Under the pieces are notes generated by a model. It was not told where the DNA came from and ran no database searches. It saw nothing but the letters and a program-made list of their open reading frames with translations. Positions 39,201-52,339 of a stretch of DNA of 64,000 bases are shown here, one piece after another; the first letter of the stretch is position 1; every line of letters starts with the position of its first letter. The translations under genes were made by a program, and so were the position numbers. Source of the DNA: Theobroma cacao (Eukaryota > Streptophyta > Magnoliopsida > Malvales > Malvaceae); the NCBI RefSeq assembly GCF_000208745.1, contig NC_030857.1, positions 3,487,700-3,551,699 of the forward strand, written 5' to 3'.

Positions 39201-42200
39201 CTTAGATTCTGACCTTGCTGGTAGAACTTCCTTTGAGATCTTTTCATAACTTTACAGGTCAAAGTAAAAGTAAACTTATGCCTGTATAGATAATTAATCC
39301 CCTTTTTAGTTTGAACCTGCAATGAACTTATGTTCTCATATAACATTATCCTTTCAGTCTTACATGCACATTTCAAAGAAATTGAAAAAGAAAAGAGAAT
39401 GGAACACCTAAAGAAACAAAAGACAATGGCATATAGAAAATTAAAATTTAACTGATATAAGCCATGCTCAATAGAAAGTAGTTACCTTATTAATGTCTTT
39501 GGATAAAACAGTTTCAAAAGCTCCAAATGGCATTGCAACTGACATTGGAATCCTGATCCATGATGGCACCCTTCCTCTTAAAAATTTTATATTACAAGAT
39601 TTGGCTCCAACCTGAATCAAAGAAGATTGTTGGTTTCACTCAGATATATCCTGCAAACTAATCATTCATTCTATCAAGAGTAATAAAGTGGAATGAGCGA
39701 ACCATTTCAGTGGTGAATTCCTCAAGTGAAAGAGCATATCTACCACAGAAGGTCTTTCTTTGAAGGGTGACTCGTCGAGGAATGGAGGAAGAAACAAGGG
39801 AACTTAGAGACAAGTTAGAACCACTGATGTCACTGCAAGTGGAGGAAAAACAGTTCATTACAGTATTGGTGAGAAGGTGTAAAAGATTACTGATCAAGCA
39901 GTTATTATTAGTGTGCCTGATTATCAAATTTGAGGACTTCAGTTGTATAGATACAGCTCGTCCCTCCTTCAACTTGAGATTCCTGAAATTGTTTTGATCG
40001 AAGCATGTGGCAAAGCATATCTGCACCATGCTGCTGTAAGTTAATTATATATGTTGCTTTTCTCAAGCTAAGCAATTAGAGTAGCTTTGAGCTAGCAGAT
40101 AAGGTGAAAATATTCACTTTTTGGTGACAGAGTGGCTTAAATAAAAGTTGTGATAAGTGATCCAAAAGACACATGCCTTACTATTTCTTGCTCTGATTGA
40201 CACATGAGACAGGACATCTGGCATATCAGATGTCAACACTGCAACAACCCCATCTGGAATCTCCTCCTCTCCAGTTACTCTAGTAGCAATAATAACAGTT
40301 GGCTTTCGGTAAACTTTTCTCTGAACAGTAATCAGCTCATTCACTGAAGTTACAAAACCACACACTTCAACGGGGCTGATAACCTGCCAACTGTTAAACA
40401 CAAACTTCAGCAAATTTGAGAGCAAACACCATGCCAGTAAAAAGGGTCCACAAAGTAGAAAACCATCTCCACTATGCAAAAAACTTATAAATCTGAAAGG
40501 AAACCTATAATATCAGTTCAAATATAAACATATTACAGCCAGGTTTGAGTAAACTAAATGGCTATTCAGCACACAACTAGGTTTCATTGAGAACTTACCT
40601 TCCTAAATTTGCAACTTTTCTAAGAATGGGGTCAAAACGATTAATGATCATAGAAAGAACAGCTGCTGATCCTGCTCTTACTAATTCTTCCGCAAAAGTA
40701 TTTATCTGATAGCAGAATAAAAGAATTTTAGATGCAAAATACCTTTCCAGATGGTGTAAAACTGAGAACTAAACATCACTTTCAGCATCAGATATATGTC
40801 GAAGTTGAATCACATACCACTGTTTTCCCAATGCCAAGCAGTTTACCAAGATATTCAGCACTAGGCTGGATCTTATTCTGGAAATCGAGGGCCCTGTCAG
40901 CAAGTACTAATTGCAGTCGATCAAGAATAGCCTTTGTCTGTAATGCCCACTGAACATCACTGGTTTTGTATGATTCAGAGACACGATACCAATCCTGTGA
41001 AAGTTGAAAAGAAAACAACAATTGGCGAGTACAAAAATAAGTATCAAGTATTATTTCACCACTACTTAATAGATAATAAAAGTTTAATACCATATATAGT
41101 CAAGTAAATGACAAAGCTGTTAGCCACAAATGCATCAAAATGAAAAGGTTATTGTTTAAACAATGCTCACAAAAGTAATATACCTTTGTACAGTAAATGA
41201 GATCTTCATTGTTGACCGTGGACAGGCACAAATTTTCAAGCACCAAGGAAATGAAGAATATGATTTCCTGATTCACAAGTAATACAAACAAGTATAAATG
41301 GGTTGTCTTCATGCTCTAAATTTGCTGGTTTGCAAATATATTCAGACAACGCAATTAAATAAACATTTACTGGTGGGTATTTAAAGTTAAAATTTTTAAG
41401 TCCCCTTTCCATGGTTGTTCTAACAGATGAAGCCAAAGCAAGATCAAGGAATAACAGCTCTTTTGCTAATCTATGAGGTGTCAGCAGAAGAGGGCGAATC
41501 TCAATGCGGGATTCCAGCAACTTCTGCAATGCAAAAAAATATATTCAATCGCACAAAATGTACCTAGAATTTGAATAAAATAAGCTTCATTCCACTCCAA
41601 GTACAAATTCAAACCTCCATCAAAGGGCCAATGTTTTCATCACCTATATGAGTTTTGACAAAGTTCAGGCAGTCCTGGAATTTGACAACAATGAAAAAAG
41701 TCATTCCCCATTACATTTTTTAGGGTGAAAAATAAGAAAATTTTTCAAGAAAGAACAGTAAATCAGAAAAAGTATAATCCAGATTGGAAGAAACAATTCT
41801 CGGATACGAAACCAAAATACTGATCCATAAGTTGAAATGTCATGGATAGTATGCTTATTATGAATGCCAATATAAAGACTCTTATGACACATAAGAGAAA
41901 GATAATATGCATAAACTCACTGAAAAAAGGAAGAGACACTTACCTGCAACTTTGGTGATAAACCACCAAAGGCATTAACTCTATCTGCTCTTGTAAAATC
42001 CTGATTCTGAAGACCATTAAGAAGATGGATATTTGAGTTAGTAACAACTCAAAATTGAGGGTTAAGGAAATGGAAAATATGCACAACTCCAAAGAATTCC
42101 TTGTCTGGTGTTGCTGTAACTAACCTTGAAGGGGGAAGCCAAACAACTTTCAATAGCAGATTCAAGTTCTGCACCAGAATGCACAGCCTGTGGCATGTTG

Positions 42201-45200
42201 TCACAAACAATAAGAAGTAATAACTTTTGAATAATAAATCTAGTTTATGACATATCTAAAAAAAAATTTAAGAAAATCTAGCTTATGACATATAGCTAAA
42301 TGAACGTCAAAATTATGACTAGGACTTAAAAGGAAAGTTTTAATAGCATGATTATAGCTATTATTGACTTAAAAGACACCAAATTAATAATGGTCTGTCT
42401 TGAAAATATCTTAGGTCATACACACAATGAATGAAGGATAATTTCAAAAAAAATTTGGAACATGGCAATTTATTTGATCTGCTCCTTGAAAATACTTACG
42501 AACACTGTAATTTATATCAGATAGAGGGATTTCTTGCTAATTTCTATTTGCAAATTTTAGTCACTAGCATTTGGTAACTCAGATTCCTTGTTAAGAAGCT
42601 GACTTCTTCTTGATTGGTAGTTTTCATCAAATTTATTTGCAGGATTCAACTTCACGTTCCAACCTGTTAAGTCAAACTTGATGAATTTTTATCAAAATTA
42701 AGAGCGTGATCATGTAACTTCCTTAATGTTTACTTCAGTAAATGTGAGCAGAAAAGACAGGTTAAACTTCCATGAAAAATATAGTTCTTGGTCCATACAG
42801 TATTGATACCTTCAATGTCTTCAAGTACATTGTAAGGTCGTGGATGAGACCTTCTTTAGCTTCCATCCTGAAATGAGGCTCTGACACAATTGGACGGTCA
42901 TAACTTGCAAGTTTTTCCTTTGTGAGACCATGGGCATTTAATGTTTTCCAATAAACATCAAGCTTCAAACCACATCTCAAATAATTTAATAGTGCCTGTT
43001 GCAAAAGAAGACAACATTCCACTAACGGCATGTATATCTATGTGAACAAGCTTATCCAATCAAATATAATTCCCTGACTTAGCTTTTCAGTCAGTCTAGC
43101 TCACAGCTAAAATGTCCTTATCTTGTATTTAGAGATAAATAGAACAGATTGCAGAACATGCCTAATTCATTTAAGGCATAATGTCTATGACTAATTTATA
43201 TGAACCTTCAAAAGATCCTCAATTTCTTCAGTTTATTTACCTCATCTGTCCTAGTAGCAATTCCTTGATAATTAATTACATACCTCACAAATAAACACAT
43301 CATCCAGGCTACTGTTATTGTGCAACTTTTGGTGCCATTCTTCCATCATGCCACTTTTGCAATCATTATTTCTCTAATGAACAAGATGGAGAATTAGTTT
43401 TGCAAAAATGATGCACAACCCATTTCTGTAAGACATTAATTTGACATACCTGAATCATTAGTATTTCATCACGAATTCTCTGCCCAACATCACCCTGACC
43501 TCCACGACCAACAAATGCCATTACTAGCCTCACAATCTCTTGGTCATTTGGCTGGTCCAAAAATGTTCTTTGCAGTAAATTGGTAAACCTGTCTTGAGCT
43601 TCACTAATTTCACTGAAATTTTTTTTGAAGATATTGACTTAATAGGCTAATATTACTTATATGTGCTATAATCTTCAAATCAACTTTTCACATCTCAATT
43701 TGTATGACAGTAGATTTATTCAACCTGAACCAACTATATTATGAAAATAATCCTGAAATACTTCTTAACAGTTGTATTAAGAATAGGGAAAAATACCATT
43801 ATTTCATGGGAGGAAGGGAGCATGGGAACTTGTGTGGAGTCAAGATCTATCAAGAATGTTCTTCATTAAAGCAAGTAAGACATGCAAATTTTACCGAGGT
43901 TTCACGTTATAGTTCTTGTTCCATGTAAGACGCCTGCACATCATGAACCTCATCCAGACTAATATACCAATAAGTGCTAATTCTCCTTCAACTTTGCAGC
44001 GTTCTGTCAACTCTGTTGCAATATTGAACCTGACAGTTGAGTATGTAAGTTATTAGTGACAAAACAAGGTAAAGAGATATATTAGCAAGATCCTACCATC
44101 TCAACTGCTGTATGATGCTGAGAAATGGTCCTGATGTTTCCAAATTGACATCACTCTTAAAGTATGGATATGCTTAGATTCATTTATAACGTGATTGGCT
44201 CATCTTTTAAAGTTACCTGTGCATCAAGGACCTCTCAGCCTCCTTTTCTCTTGCAGATATTTCATCAAGCAACCATTTGACAATTCCTTTCCTGTACCCA
44301 TCAGCCTGCAAAAAAGGTTCTCCACATTTCCATGAAAAATACCAACAATTTACCTAACAACTTAACAAAAAGAGACTGAAAATAATAGTGATGTGGAAAT
44401 TGGTTAAAAGATATGCTAAATGACTAGCATGAGATAATTAACTTAGACAAGGGGCAATTAGTTCTCCATATTCTTCAGTGTGAATGTGTGACTATTTTAT
44501 CAGATCATCAAGAAGACATTCACAAAAATGAGCATTTCTGAACTTCTCCTTTTCCTCAATAAAATAGTTAGATCCATAACTATTACTTCATTACTTCCAG
44601 CAAACCAGCCAAAGATTCTGTTCAAATGCAGTCCGCCTTCGATAATGGTTTTCCTAGAGTCAATAGCTCAAATTCAAGTTTCCATTTTCTTATGAAATAT
44701 TTATATAAACGATAATATCACATGGTTTAAGCCATTCATCCTCAACTTTAATGGCCCAGAATTGAGAAACCATAATAGCTCTGGTGTTGTGGATATTCAA
44801 TCCTTCCATCAAATGCTAAGGACTAATGTGTTTTTAAAGGCTATTTTTGGTTATGAAACAGGGGAAGTGACAATATACACTATTCAGTAATAAGACTAAC
44901 AATGTAGTGGAAGATCCACTTGTCAAATTTTCTCATATCATTAGACTGGTTTCAATTTCATGACAAAAACCAAACTCTGAAATTGAGCGAACAAATTTAA
45001 GCGATGGGGAAAATAAACGATAGTACACTGTGCTAACGATGCTAGTGCTTCGAAGGAGACCACAAAACTTTTATATGCGAAAAACCTTCTCAGAATGCAT
45101 AGGCTGTTTGTATTTCCATACATCTATTGCAAAAAGCAAGGTACCTTGTATAATGATATATTCTAAAGTATAGTGCCAAAAATGTAACCATTCAATACAA

Positions 45201-48112
45201 GGAAATTAAGAGTAATACCTTCCCATTTGGCAGCTGCATAGGTTGTAAAGCTACAAAGAAGTTAGCCCCATTATTTTTAATCCAAGACCCGCCAGACCAG
45301 ATCACAAATTGAATACCAACAACCTTCCTTTGCTGCAAATTAATATCTACTAACTTTTTTCCCGGTGGGGGGGGGGGGGNNNNNNNNNNNNNNNNNNNNN
45401 NNNNNNNNNNNNNNNNNNNNNNNNNNNNNNNNNNNNNNNNNNNNNNNNNNNNNNNNNNNNNNNNNNNNNNNNNNNNNNNNNNNNNNNNNNGGGGGGGGGG
45501 GGGGGGGGGGGGGGGGGGTGTTTAATCAATACAACATGTTAGTATATAACAAAATGAGGCAAAAGTACTCATGAAAAACTACTTTTTACAAAATACCTGA
45601 AAGGATCCTTCTTTAGTTGATATATCTATAAAATAAGTTTGACATGCTCCAACAACCATTTTTGACTTTTCAGGCAACATATCTGATGGAGGAGCCTGGA
45701 ATCAGTGATGAAAGCAGGCAGCGAGTTGAAGTAAGATTCTAAAAGCAGACAATAGCTAGAAAATTCCAGTGTCAGTGCACTCTATTTATAATAATAAATC
45801 TCCTACTAAATGAAGGACCGAGTCTCTTACCAACCATTCACCAGCTGATGATTTTGACACTCCCCAGTGAAGAACTGCAGTGCCTTTCACATTCGAAGCA
45901 ACCAATATGTGATAATCACCAGTTACAACTTTAGAAAGAACCTGAAAAACAAAGATAATGAAAAACCAAATAGCAAATATGAGTTCTTGTTTCAGAGATA
46001 TTAGAAGTTGATCTTATTTCTATAGATGTGTATTAGGTATCAATTCAATAATCATTGACTAACAGAATATGAGATGACCGGCTAATCGGTAAAGCAAAAT
46101 CCCTTTCTGAATTAAATAAATAAAGTGGATTCAAACCATGGCGATGTCCATCACCATTTTTACTCTCATCCAACAAACTGAAAATTATTATCGCAATAAG
46201 ACTAACCACTATTTCATTGTTGCCAACACAAAAATTCTGCTGTGAGACCACATTATTTCCTCCAATTGATTTCTCCACAAGATTTGTCAAAGATGATGAA
46301 GGCTGACCAGTCCTGTTCTTTTTCCCCTTAGAGCACTTTTGCAACCACTTCTCAACATCATGTCTTCTATGATAAGATGATGGTGTTTCACACCTTGATG
46401 GCTCTACACCACCCTGGGCTTTTGTTTTTGTACTTGCATTCATATAGCCATACTGTAACTCATTCAAGGATATTCCCTTGGACAGCTGATGTTGGAGCTC
46501 TGTTATAGCATCTGCATAATCTTGCTGCACCAATGCGCTCACTGTTATATATAAATACCTAGATTGGCAACATCTGATAATGATATTACGTGGTTGATGT
46601 TGCAATAGCACCAACGACATATCTGAGCTACACTATTTTCAAGCATAGGCCTTTTAAGTTAAAAGCAGACAGTTGAGAGAGCAAAGGAGGACAAGAAACA
46701 TCGTAATATACAGAAGAGAAATGAAATGATAACAAACACATACTACTGAGAAAATTTCCACAGGCAATACTTAGGTAGAAAACAAAATATCTTCAGAAAT
46801 TGAAAAGTTTCAAGTTTTAATCTGAATCAGTACAAAACAAATTTACTATTCTAAAGATACACTACACTTTTATTTTGCATTGTGATATCAAAATTTTCAG
46901 AAAAGTCATACTAAGCTGATGATAACATAAACAGCAGAGAGAATCTCAGATTACGCAGACATTAAACGTTTTATTGGGTAGAGGAACTTTTTGGAAAATC
47001 AGAACATGCATGCATAAGGTTCCACTAGTTTTTCAATAACTTTAAAATGTTTATGAATTTCCTTTGAACCTAAATTTAATTACCACAAAGGAAAGGGAAG
47101 TTAGATAGCAGAGAACATTTAGTGAATCCAACTTGAAGAAATTCAAAACAGTGCATTAATTCATACTTAAGGTAATTGAGAATATAATCCAATTTTTTGG
47201 ACCATAACCACCTTTTGCTGTTCTGTAGAGCTTTGGGGTCTGCCTCGGCTTTCCCAAATTAGATATGCCTTTCGATCTATTAGATCTTTTGGTATAGATG
47301 GAAAAGAAGCACTTGCATCATGTTCAGGAATCTCTACACGGAAATTCCCATGATTTAGTTTCAACCTGGAAAGCAAAGTTAGATAAGAATTTCAAACATC
47401 TCAAAAACCACAGCCAAAAAAAAGGGGGATGGCCCAAAGGAAATACTGACCATCTGTCATGGCTGCCATCCTTCAACACAAATTCAATAGCATGTATCTT
47501 AGGGTCTCGCAACTCAATATTGACAACATATGTCTCTCCATTCTGCAGTTTAAATCAGACATTTCATCAAATTAAAATTAGTAATTAATTCTTATTTGCT
47601 TCTGAGAACAATAACATCCAAATAAACTACAGAGCATGAAGGTCAAAATAAAATTACACCTTCACAAATGGTGTCTGCATTGCACCTTGCTTATAACATT
47701 TTGCCCCTGAAGAATGTTCACTAGGGATATACCAGTTCCTGCAGGAGGATATGATTCTCAAGAGATTGTTGATAAGCAAAAAAAACCAAGTAAATAGAAT
47801 TGATATTTTATAAAAGGTTTTCAGCGCTGGCCTTACAAATTCCCATGGTAAACAAAACCCCAGTGAAGAAACCAAGTTCTTGTGCAGTTTTTGAGCTGAA
47901 GTTCAACTCTTGCATTGCACCTACTCGAACGTCCAGAGACATTAATCTTCACAAAAGGCAAAAGATCAAAAGAACAATTATTTTAGGAGAACAATTTCCA
48001 TCAATGGTAATAAACTCCATTCAAAAGGGAAAGTTAAAACCTGAAGTTGCATCCCATCAATAAGCTGAAAATGAAGAACTCGAGGAACCTGTACATTACT
48101 GGAGGTCGCCAT
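36263..48112 (-). CDS. GWD2: Alpha-glucan water dikinase, GWD2 type (no plastid transit peptide)
   Basis: Thirty-one exons, ascending: 36263-36467, 36783-36898, 37069-37161, 37241-37414, 38160-38258, 38458-38568, 39486-39611, 39703-39832, 39917-40020, 40177-40390, 40599-40705, 40818-40994, 41184-41267, 41371-41523, 41615-41674, 41944-42006, 42125-42187, 42810-42995, 43284-43373, 43450-43612, 43895-44029, 44217-44305, 45219-45332, 45597-45695, 45831-45941, 46207-46524, 47212-47365, 47451-47542, 47660-47738, 47837-47946, 48041-48112. They total 1,296 residues. The N-terminal half has two starch-binding CBM45-like modules. The phosphohistidine domain has the catalytic H902 in D-V-L-S-H-V-S-I-R-A-R, and the C-terminal ATP-binding domain has R-S-D-S-N-G-E-D-L-E-G-Y-A-G and ends V-V-Q-T-R-P-Q-V. 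Dikinases of this family move the beta phosphate of ATP to glucan and the gamma to water. The protein begins MATSSNVQVPRV directly at the first CBM, so it lacks the transit peptide of plastid GWD1, as in cytosolic GWD2. Two adjacent introns (39833-39916, 40021-40176) start with GC. Confidence 0.95.
45366..45518. other. Assembly gap flanked by G homopolymers
   Basis: Undetermined bases run from 45380 to 45490, with uninterrupted G on both sides (about 14 before and 28 after). It lies inside the GWD2 intron 45333-45596, so no coding sequence is lost. Either a long poly-G tract or a sequencing artefact explains it. Confidence 0.9.
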
Positions 48113-49395
48113 AGCAATTGTTCACAAACACAGTGAAACCTAATCGTTTTGCAAGACCATGTTTGATGGACAAACACCTTATTTATAAGCAATAAACTCT
48201 CTTTTGTCCAATCATAGTTACATAAAATGCTGGAGTATCTTTAAAAGTGAAAATGTGATGATTGATATTCTTGAAGGGAATATTGAATTACCATCACTAA
48301 TAAATCTTCAAACATGATTCCATGGTCCATGGACCATACTTGATTTGGAGCCGAAGTTCACATTAAAGTAATTCATTTCTTCTGACAACTGCCATTCAGA
48401 TGATATATATATATATATATATTTAAGTACTGCCAGAAGGGGATCGCTTTCAAAGTTCAGACTTTTTGTTGATTGGAATCCATTTGCTTTACTACTGTCT
48501 CAAATGAACATAGGACACCGATTTAGCTCTTTTGAAGAATATTTAGTTTCCCCTTTTTCCCTCTTCGTCCTTCACTTGATTTTCTTTCAATGGAAGATAG
48601 ACAACAAGGGCAGCCGAGGTAAGGTTTTCTTACTGGAATAGGAAGAGGAGCTGGAACTCCATGAAGAAAAGGGAACTTGGGGAAAAGATGGAAGAGAATC
48701 AGATGCTTGGAGCCTGGGTTAGAGCCACGCTTTAAATTCCCAAAGCAAAAGCGCAGTGTGATGCTGATATAGATTCCCACTGGAAGAAAGTGCGGATTCT
48801 GAAATCATTGCCTGTATTGATGATAGAAACAGCAAGCAGAGAGAATGGGCAGATGACGGCTTTTCATAAAAGCAAAGGAGATAACATCGGGGCTGGCGTT
48901 TTGCAAACTCTTGTTCAGTTCAGCACCTATTTCTCGTCTAACGAGGAAATTTTTGTTCAAAATTGAGCTTTAACTAGTAAATGGTTTCATGATGGAATAA
49001 TAAACTAGAACACCCAGGAAAAATGTTAATGTGGGATCTCAAGCTGAACTTGCCCGACAAATGTACAGAATGACTAGAAGAGGAAAAATCAATTCAATCA
49101 AAAGGGAAGATCAAACAGGCAACTCATTACATGAATATACTAATAAGACCGCCATATCCTATTCAAGCTGGTGAAATAGGTTGACAGGGAACAGAAACCA
49201 TTCTTGTCATAAGTACAGAGGTTCCATCTTTTTGTCCTAAAATTTTCACCGTTGTCCATTATGTTATCAGAAAGAAAAACAAAATGAAGTACCAAGAAAA
49301 ATTCATCCAATAAAGGTTGATGGCTTTACAACATATGTTCAATCTCCGTCAACCATCCCCTTCCACCATCATCAGACACAACACTGATTGACATT
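48113..49395. other. Intergenic between GWD2 and TFIIA gamma
   Basis: Holds the GWD2 promoter, an AT microsatellite at 48403-48422, and the probable TFIIA gamma 3' UTR at its right end. No supportable gene. Confidence 0.55.
48179..48187 (-). promoter_or_regulatory. TATA box of GWD2
   Basis: TATAAATAA on the minus strand, about 70 bases upstream of the ATG at 48112, which predicts a short leader of about 40 bases. Confidence 0.5.
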
Positions 49396-51262
49396 TCATT
49401 GTGAGAGCAGCTTTGAATCACATGCTACTATTTTCACCCGACCAACAGTCTCAGAAGCATCCTCGTACTTAAACACAGCATCCTGTAAGATGAAGGTCCA
49501 CACATTGTCGCAGAATCTATAAGTGTGCAGATGTCCCTGTAGCACATACAAGACTGGATCAGTGTTCAAATGGGAATATCACCGCAGGTTTGCATTGCAA
49601 TGCCAGCACAATGTATGTAGATTTGAACATTTTTCAATAAAAATATAGAAGCCCTCAAATCAAAAATTTATAAATGATAAATGGCCAAAACAAGCAGCAG
49701 GAAACAGCTAAAGATTTAGTAGTAGAAGTTCAGTTACATAAATTAGAAAGCCAAGTAAATTTGACCAAAATGGAAATACCAAGAAAATGATGCTTAATGC
49801 ATAACAGAAAGAGGTATTACATAATTATGAATATGATAAAAAAAGAACTTCATCAAAGAAGCAAGCTTTTCACAGATCTATTATTTCAAGCCTTCTGTAT
49901 GGCGTGAGGTTATTTCTGAGCCAGCAAGAGTAAATGGAATTGGCAAAAAACAAATATTCCTAATTTATTTCACTGGTTAATCTCAGCCACAAACAAAAAT
50001 TGCAGCATGTGCTGTCAAAGAACATCAATTACACCTGAAATGTCCTATACACTCTCTAAATCATATGTATCTCACGGTAAGAGCAGGAAAAACAATATCT
50101 GAGTCAAGAAAGTCATAGGAAATGACCAAACTTCCATAGTCAACAAAAGTTGGGGAAAAAAAAAGAGAGAAGGCCTAGCTTAATATCTAGATGTTTGCAC
50201 AAGGTAAAGAAAATTGGACTTTACACATGATCTCTTCCATCTCTAGCAAGTATATTAAAATTAAAATAACCCAAAATTAGTGCATAACAAGTGAGGCTGT
50301 GAAAATAGAATTGACATGTTTACTCTGCACTCCTAACCACCAACAGTGGTCCAAGAGAACATTTTGACAACAAGAGGTAACTATGGCCTGTGGTTTAACA
50401 ATTAACTCTTCATAAAAGTCAAAAAGAAGTTAAACATAATTAACCATTCTCCATTCAAAATTCTTAAAAATAATCCAAACTGTGCTAAAAACACTTTCTA
50501 GGCATGGTTTAACACAAAAGATTCACATGCTGTGTGTGCTAGTTCTCCCTTCTTATAAGTGCAATTCATTATTGAAACATAATAGTAAACAATCGCTACA
50601 ATCAGATACCATATATATGAAATTCTTTTACCTTAATGTACCACAATCAACACCAGTCATGCATGGTCATAATTTATCTTTCTTAAAAGGATGGGAAGAT
50701 CAAGGGACCGTATCAAACTAATCTCAGCTTCACTTATAACACCGCACTTATTAATACTAAGCATTCCATAAAACAAAATATATCACCGTGGTTATTCATA
50801 GAAATAGCAGATCACCAACATAACTCACCGTCAATTTACCCAATCAATCAACAGAGTAACACCCACAAGAGACAAAAAAAGAAGAAAAAAAAGAGAATTA
50901 TACAATATATTAGCACCTTAAACAACAAAAAGATAAAGAAAAAATTTTCTGTTCTCTTTTTTCTTAAAAAAAACCCTTTTTTTGACAAAAAAAGTATACC
51001 TTAATGGCAACCTTGCTCTTCACTTGACTTTCCAGGGCTTCAGTCATAGACTAACAAAAACAAAAAACTAAATTAATGAATAAATAAATTCACAAAAAAG
51101 AATCAGAAAAGCGGAACCAGGTGTTAATAGTACCTTATCGAACTGGACGAGAACCTGAATAGCGAGCTCAGGGCTGAGAGTACCGTTTGAAACCATCTCG
51201 TCTAAAGTTTCCGTCAAGCACATGCCGATCGTTGACCTCCGGTAAAGCTCAAACGTCGCCAT
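49396..51262 (-). CDS. TFIIA-S: Transcription initiation factor IIA gamma (small) subunit
   Basis: Three coding exons (51134-51262, 51000-51050, 49396-49536) give 106 residues, the exact length of the Arabidopsis protein. The sequence starts MATFELYRRSTIG, followed by the N-terminal helical domain (L-T-E-T-L-D-E-M-V, L-A-I-Q-V-L-V-Q-F-D-K), then the beta-barrel part (Y-R-F-C-D-N-V-W-T-F, K-Y-E-D-A-S) and ends K-L-L-S-Q. With the large subunit it stabilises TBP on the TATA box during RNA polymerase II initiation, in the nucleus. Residue 39 is valine, the state of the common rice allele; glutamate at this position defines the rice xa5 resistance allele. Intron 2 is 1,463 bases, long for this gene. 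A probable 5' UTR intron lies at 51275-51387. Confidence 0.97.
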
Positions 51263-51274
51263 TGTTCACACGAT

Positions 51275-51387
51275 CTGCAAAAAAAAATTGTAAATCTAGA
51301 ATCTTGATGTTGAAATTACAAAAAAATTAAGGAAATGAAAGCAAGAAAAAAGTTAAATTAGGAGTTGAACTTGAAGGAAGAATTTAC
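51275..51387 (-). other. Probable 5' UTR intron of TFIIA gamma
   Basis: Read on the minus strand, a GTAAATT donor (at 51387) and a T-rich tract ending in TTTGCAG (at 51275) bracket 113 bases just upstream of the start codon. Leader introns are common in plant housekeeping genes. Only transcript data would confirm it. Confidence 0.4.
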
Positions 51388-51516
51388 GAAATCTGAAGGC
51401 GACGCTGAGAGGGATCGTGAATGTTTGGAAATGGTAGAGCTTTGAAGATGCAAGGAGTTTAACGTTCGGTTTTGTGAAAGGGGAGAAATTTTTTTTTGGG
51501 CGGAGAGGATTTGGGG

Positions 51517-51525
51517 CTTTTTATA
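51517..51525 (-). promoter_or_regulatory. TATA box of TFIIA gamma
   Basis: TATAAAAAG on the minus strand, about 255 bases upstream of the ATG, leaving room for the spliced leader. A second run, TATATATA, lies at 51548-51555. A TGGGCC site II motif (51677-51682), common in promoters of basal cellular genes, lies further upstream. Confidence 0.45.
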
Positions 51526-52252
51526 CCCTAGATTTTGTAGATGGGGGTATATATAGGAGCCACAGTTTTGGATATATAGAATGACTATTTTGCCCCTCCA
51601 TTCTTTAACCGTACGAAGAGCCAGTTGATTGGTTTGGGTCCGGGCCTCCTGCTGTGACGGATCTGACCCAAATGACGGCCCATAAACTTATCCATATTGA
51701 GAATTTCTTTCTTTCTTTTTTTAAATGAGATAAATAATGGAATTTTCAAATGTAATTGAAGATTAAAATTGTTTGAACAATTTATTTTAATCCATTTTTA
51801 ATTTCGTAAGATAGTTTGTTAATTATTTGACGATTCTTCTTGTAGTTTCTATTAAAACTTAAGATATTTTAATAGTGAGGCGTCTCATCTAAACTTATAT
51901 TATTTCATGGACAAAACTGAAATAAGGCTTTGAGCTTTCTTAAAGAGTAATATGAAATACGGTTATTAATTATTTTTTTCACATAGAAGAAACTGCATTA
52001 GTATAGTAATTTTTTTTAATCAATAAGTTAGTTTTCCATGAAAGAATGGCATTGGGCGGGTTCTCTATATGGAACTCTGATTGTTGAAAGGGTATCGTCA
52101 GGGTTTAAGCCCATCTTGTCTCGGACTTGTAACCGCCCACATAAACTAAACGTGGCGTGGTTCAAAGCTACCACGTATAGGAACGACGTGTAAAAAACTC
52201 TCCATTTCTTTGCACATGCCGTTCTCAAAAACAGTTTGCTTAAGAAGTTGCC

Positions 52253-52270
52253 ATGGAGGAGATAAAGTAG
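52253..52270 (+). CDS. Upstream ORF of five codons in the leader of the small gene
   Basis: ATG at 52253 in the context GCCATGG, a good plant start context, opens a reading frame of five codons (M-E-E-I-K) ending at 52270, 69 bases before the main ATG. If the leader includes it, it could lower translation of the main frame. Confidence 0.3.
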   Translation: MEEIK

Positions 52271-52339
52271 TCACCACTCCTAAACACTTCGACGACCACC
52301 GCTACCGCCGCCGCCAATAGAGAGCAAAAAACGTCTGTT

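Larger units (their letters stand above)
51263..52339. other. Divergent promoter region between TFIIA gamma and the 70-residue gene
   Basis: The two genes are transcribed away from each other from this 1.08-kb stretch. For TFIIA gamma it holds the leader with an intron, a TATAAAAAG box and a TGGGCC site II element. The right end is the leader of the small gene, with an upstream ORF. Confidence 0.5.

Noticed and set aside
45365..45574. Frame with many glycines and unknown residues over the gap
   Set aside because: It is produced by poly-G and undetermined bases inside a GWD2 intron.
48523..48780. Minus-strand open frame of 85 codons upstream of GWD2 with a Pro-rich stretch
   Set aside because: No homology I recognise, no splice partners, and it lies in the promoter region of GWD2. 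Length alone is not enough support.
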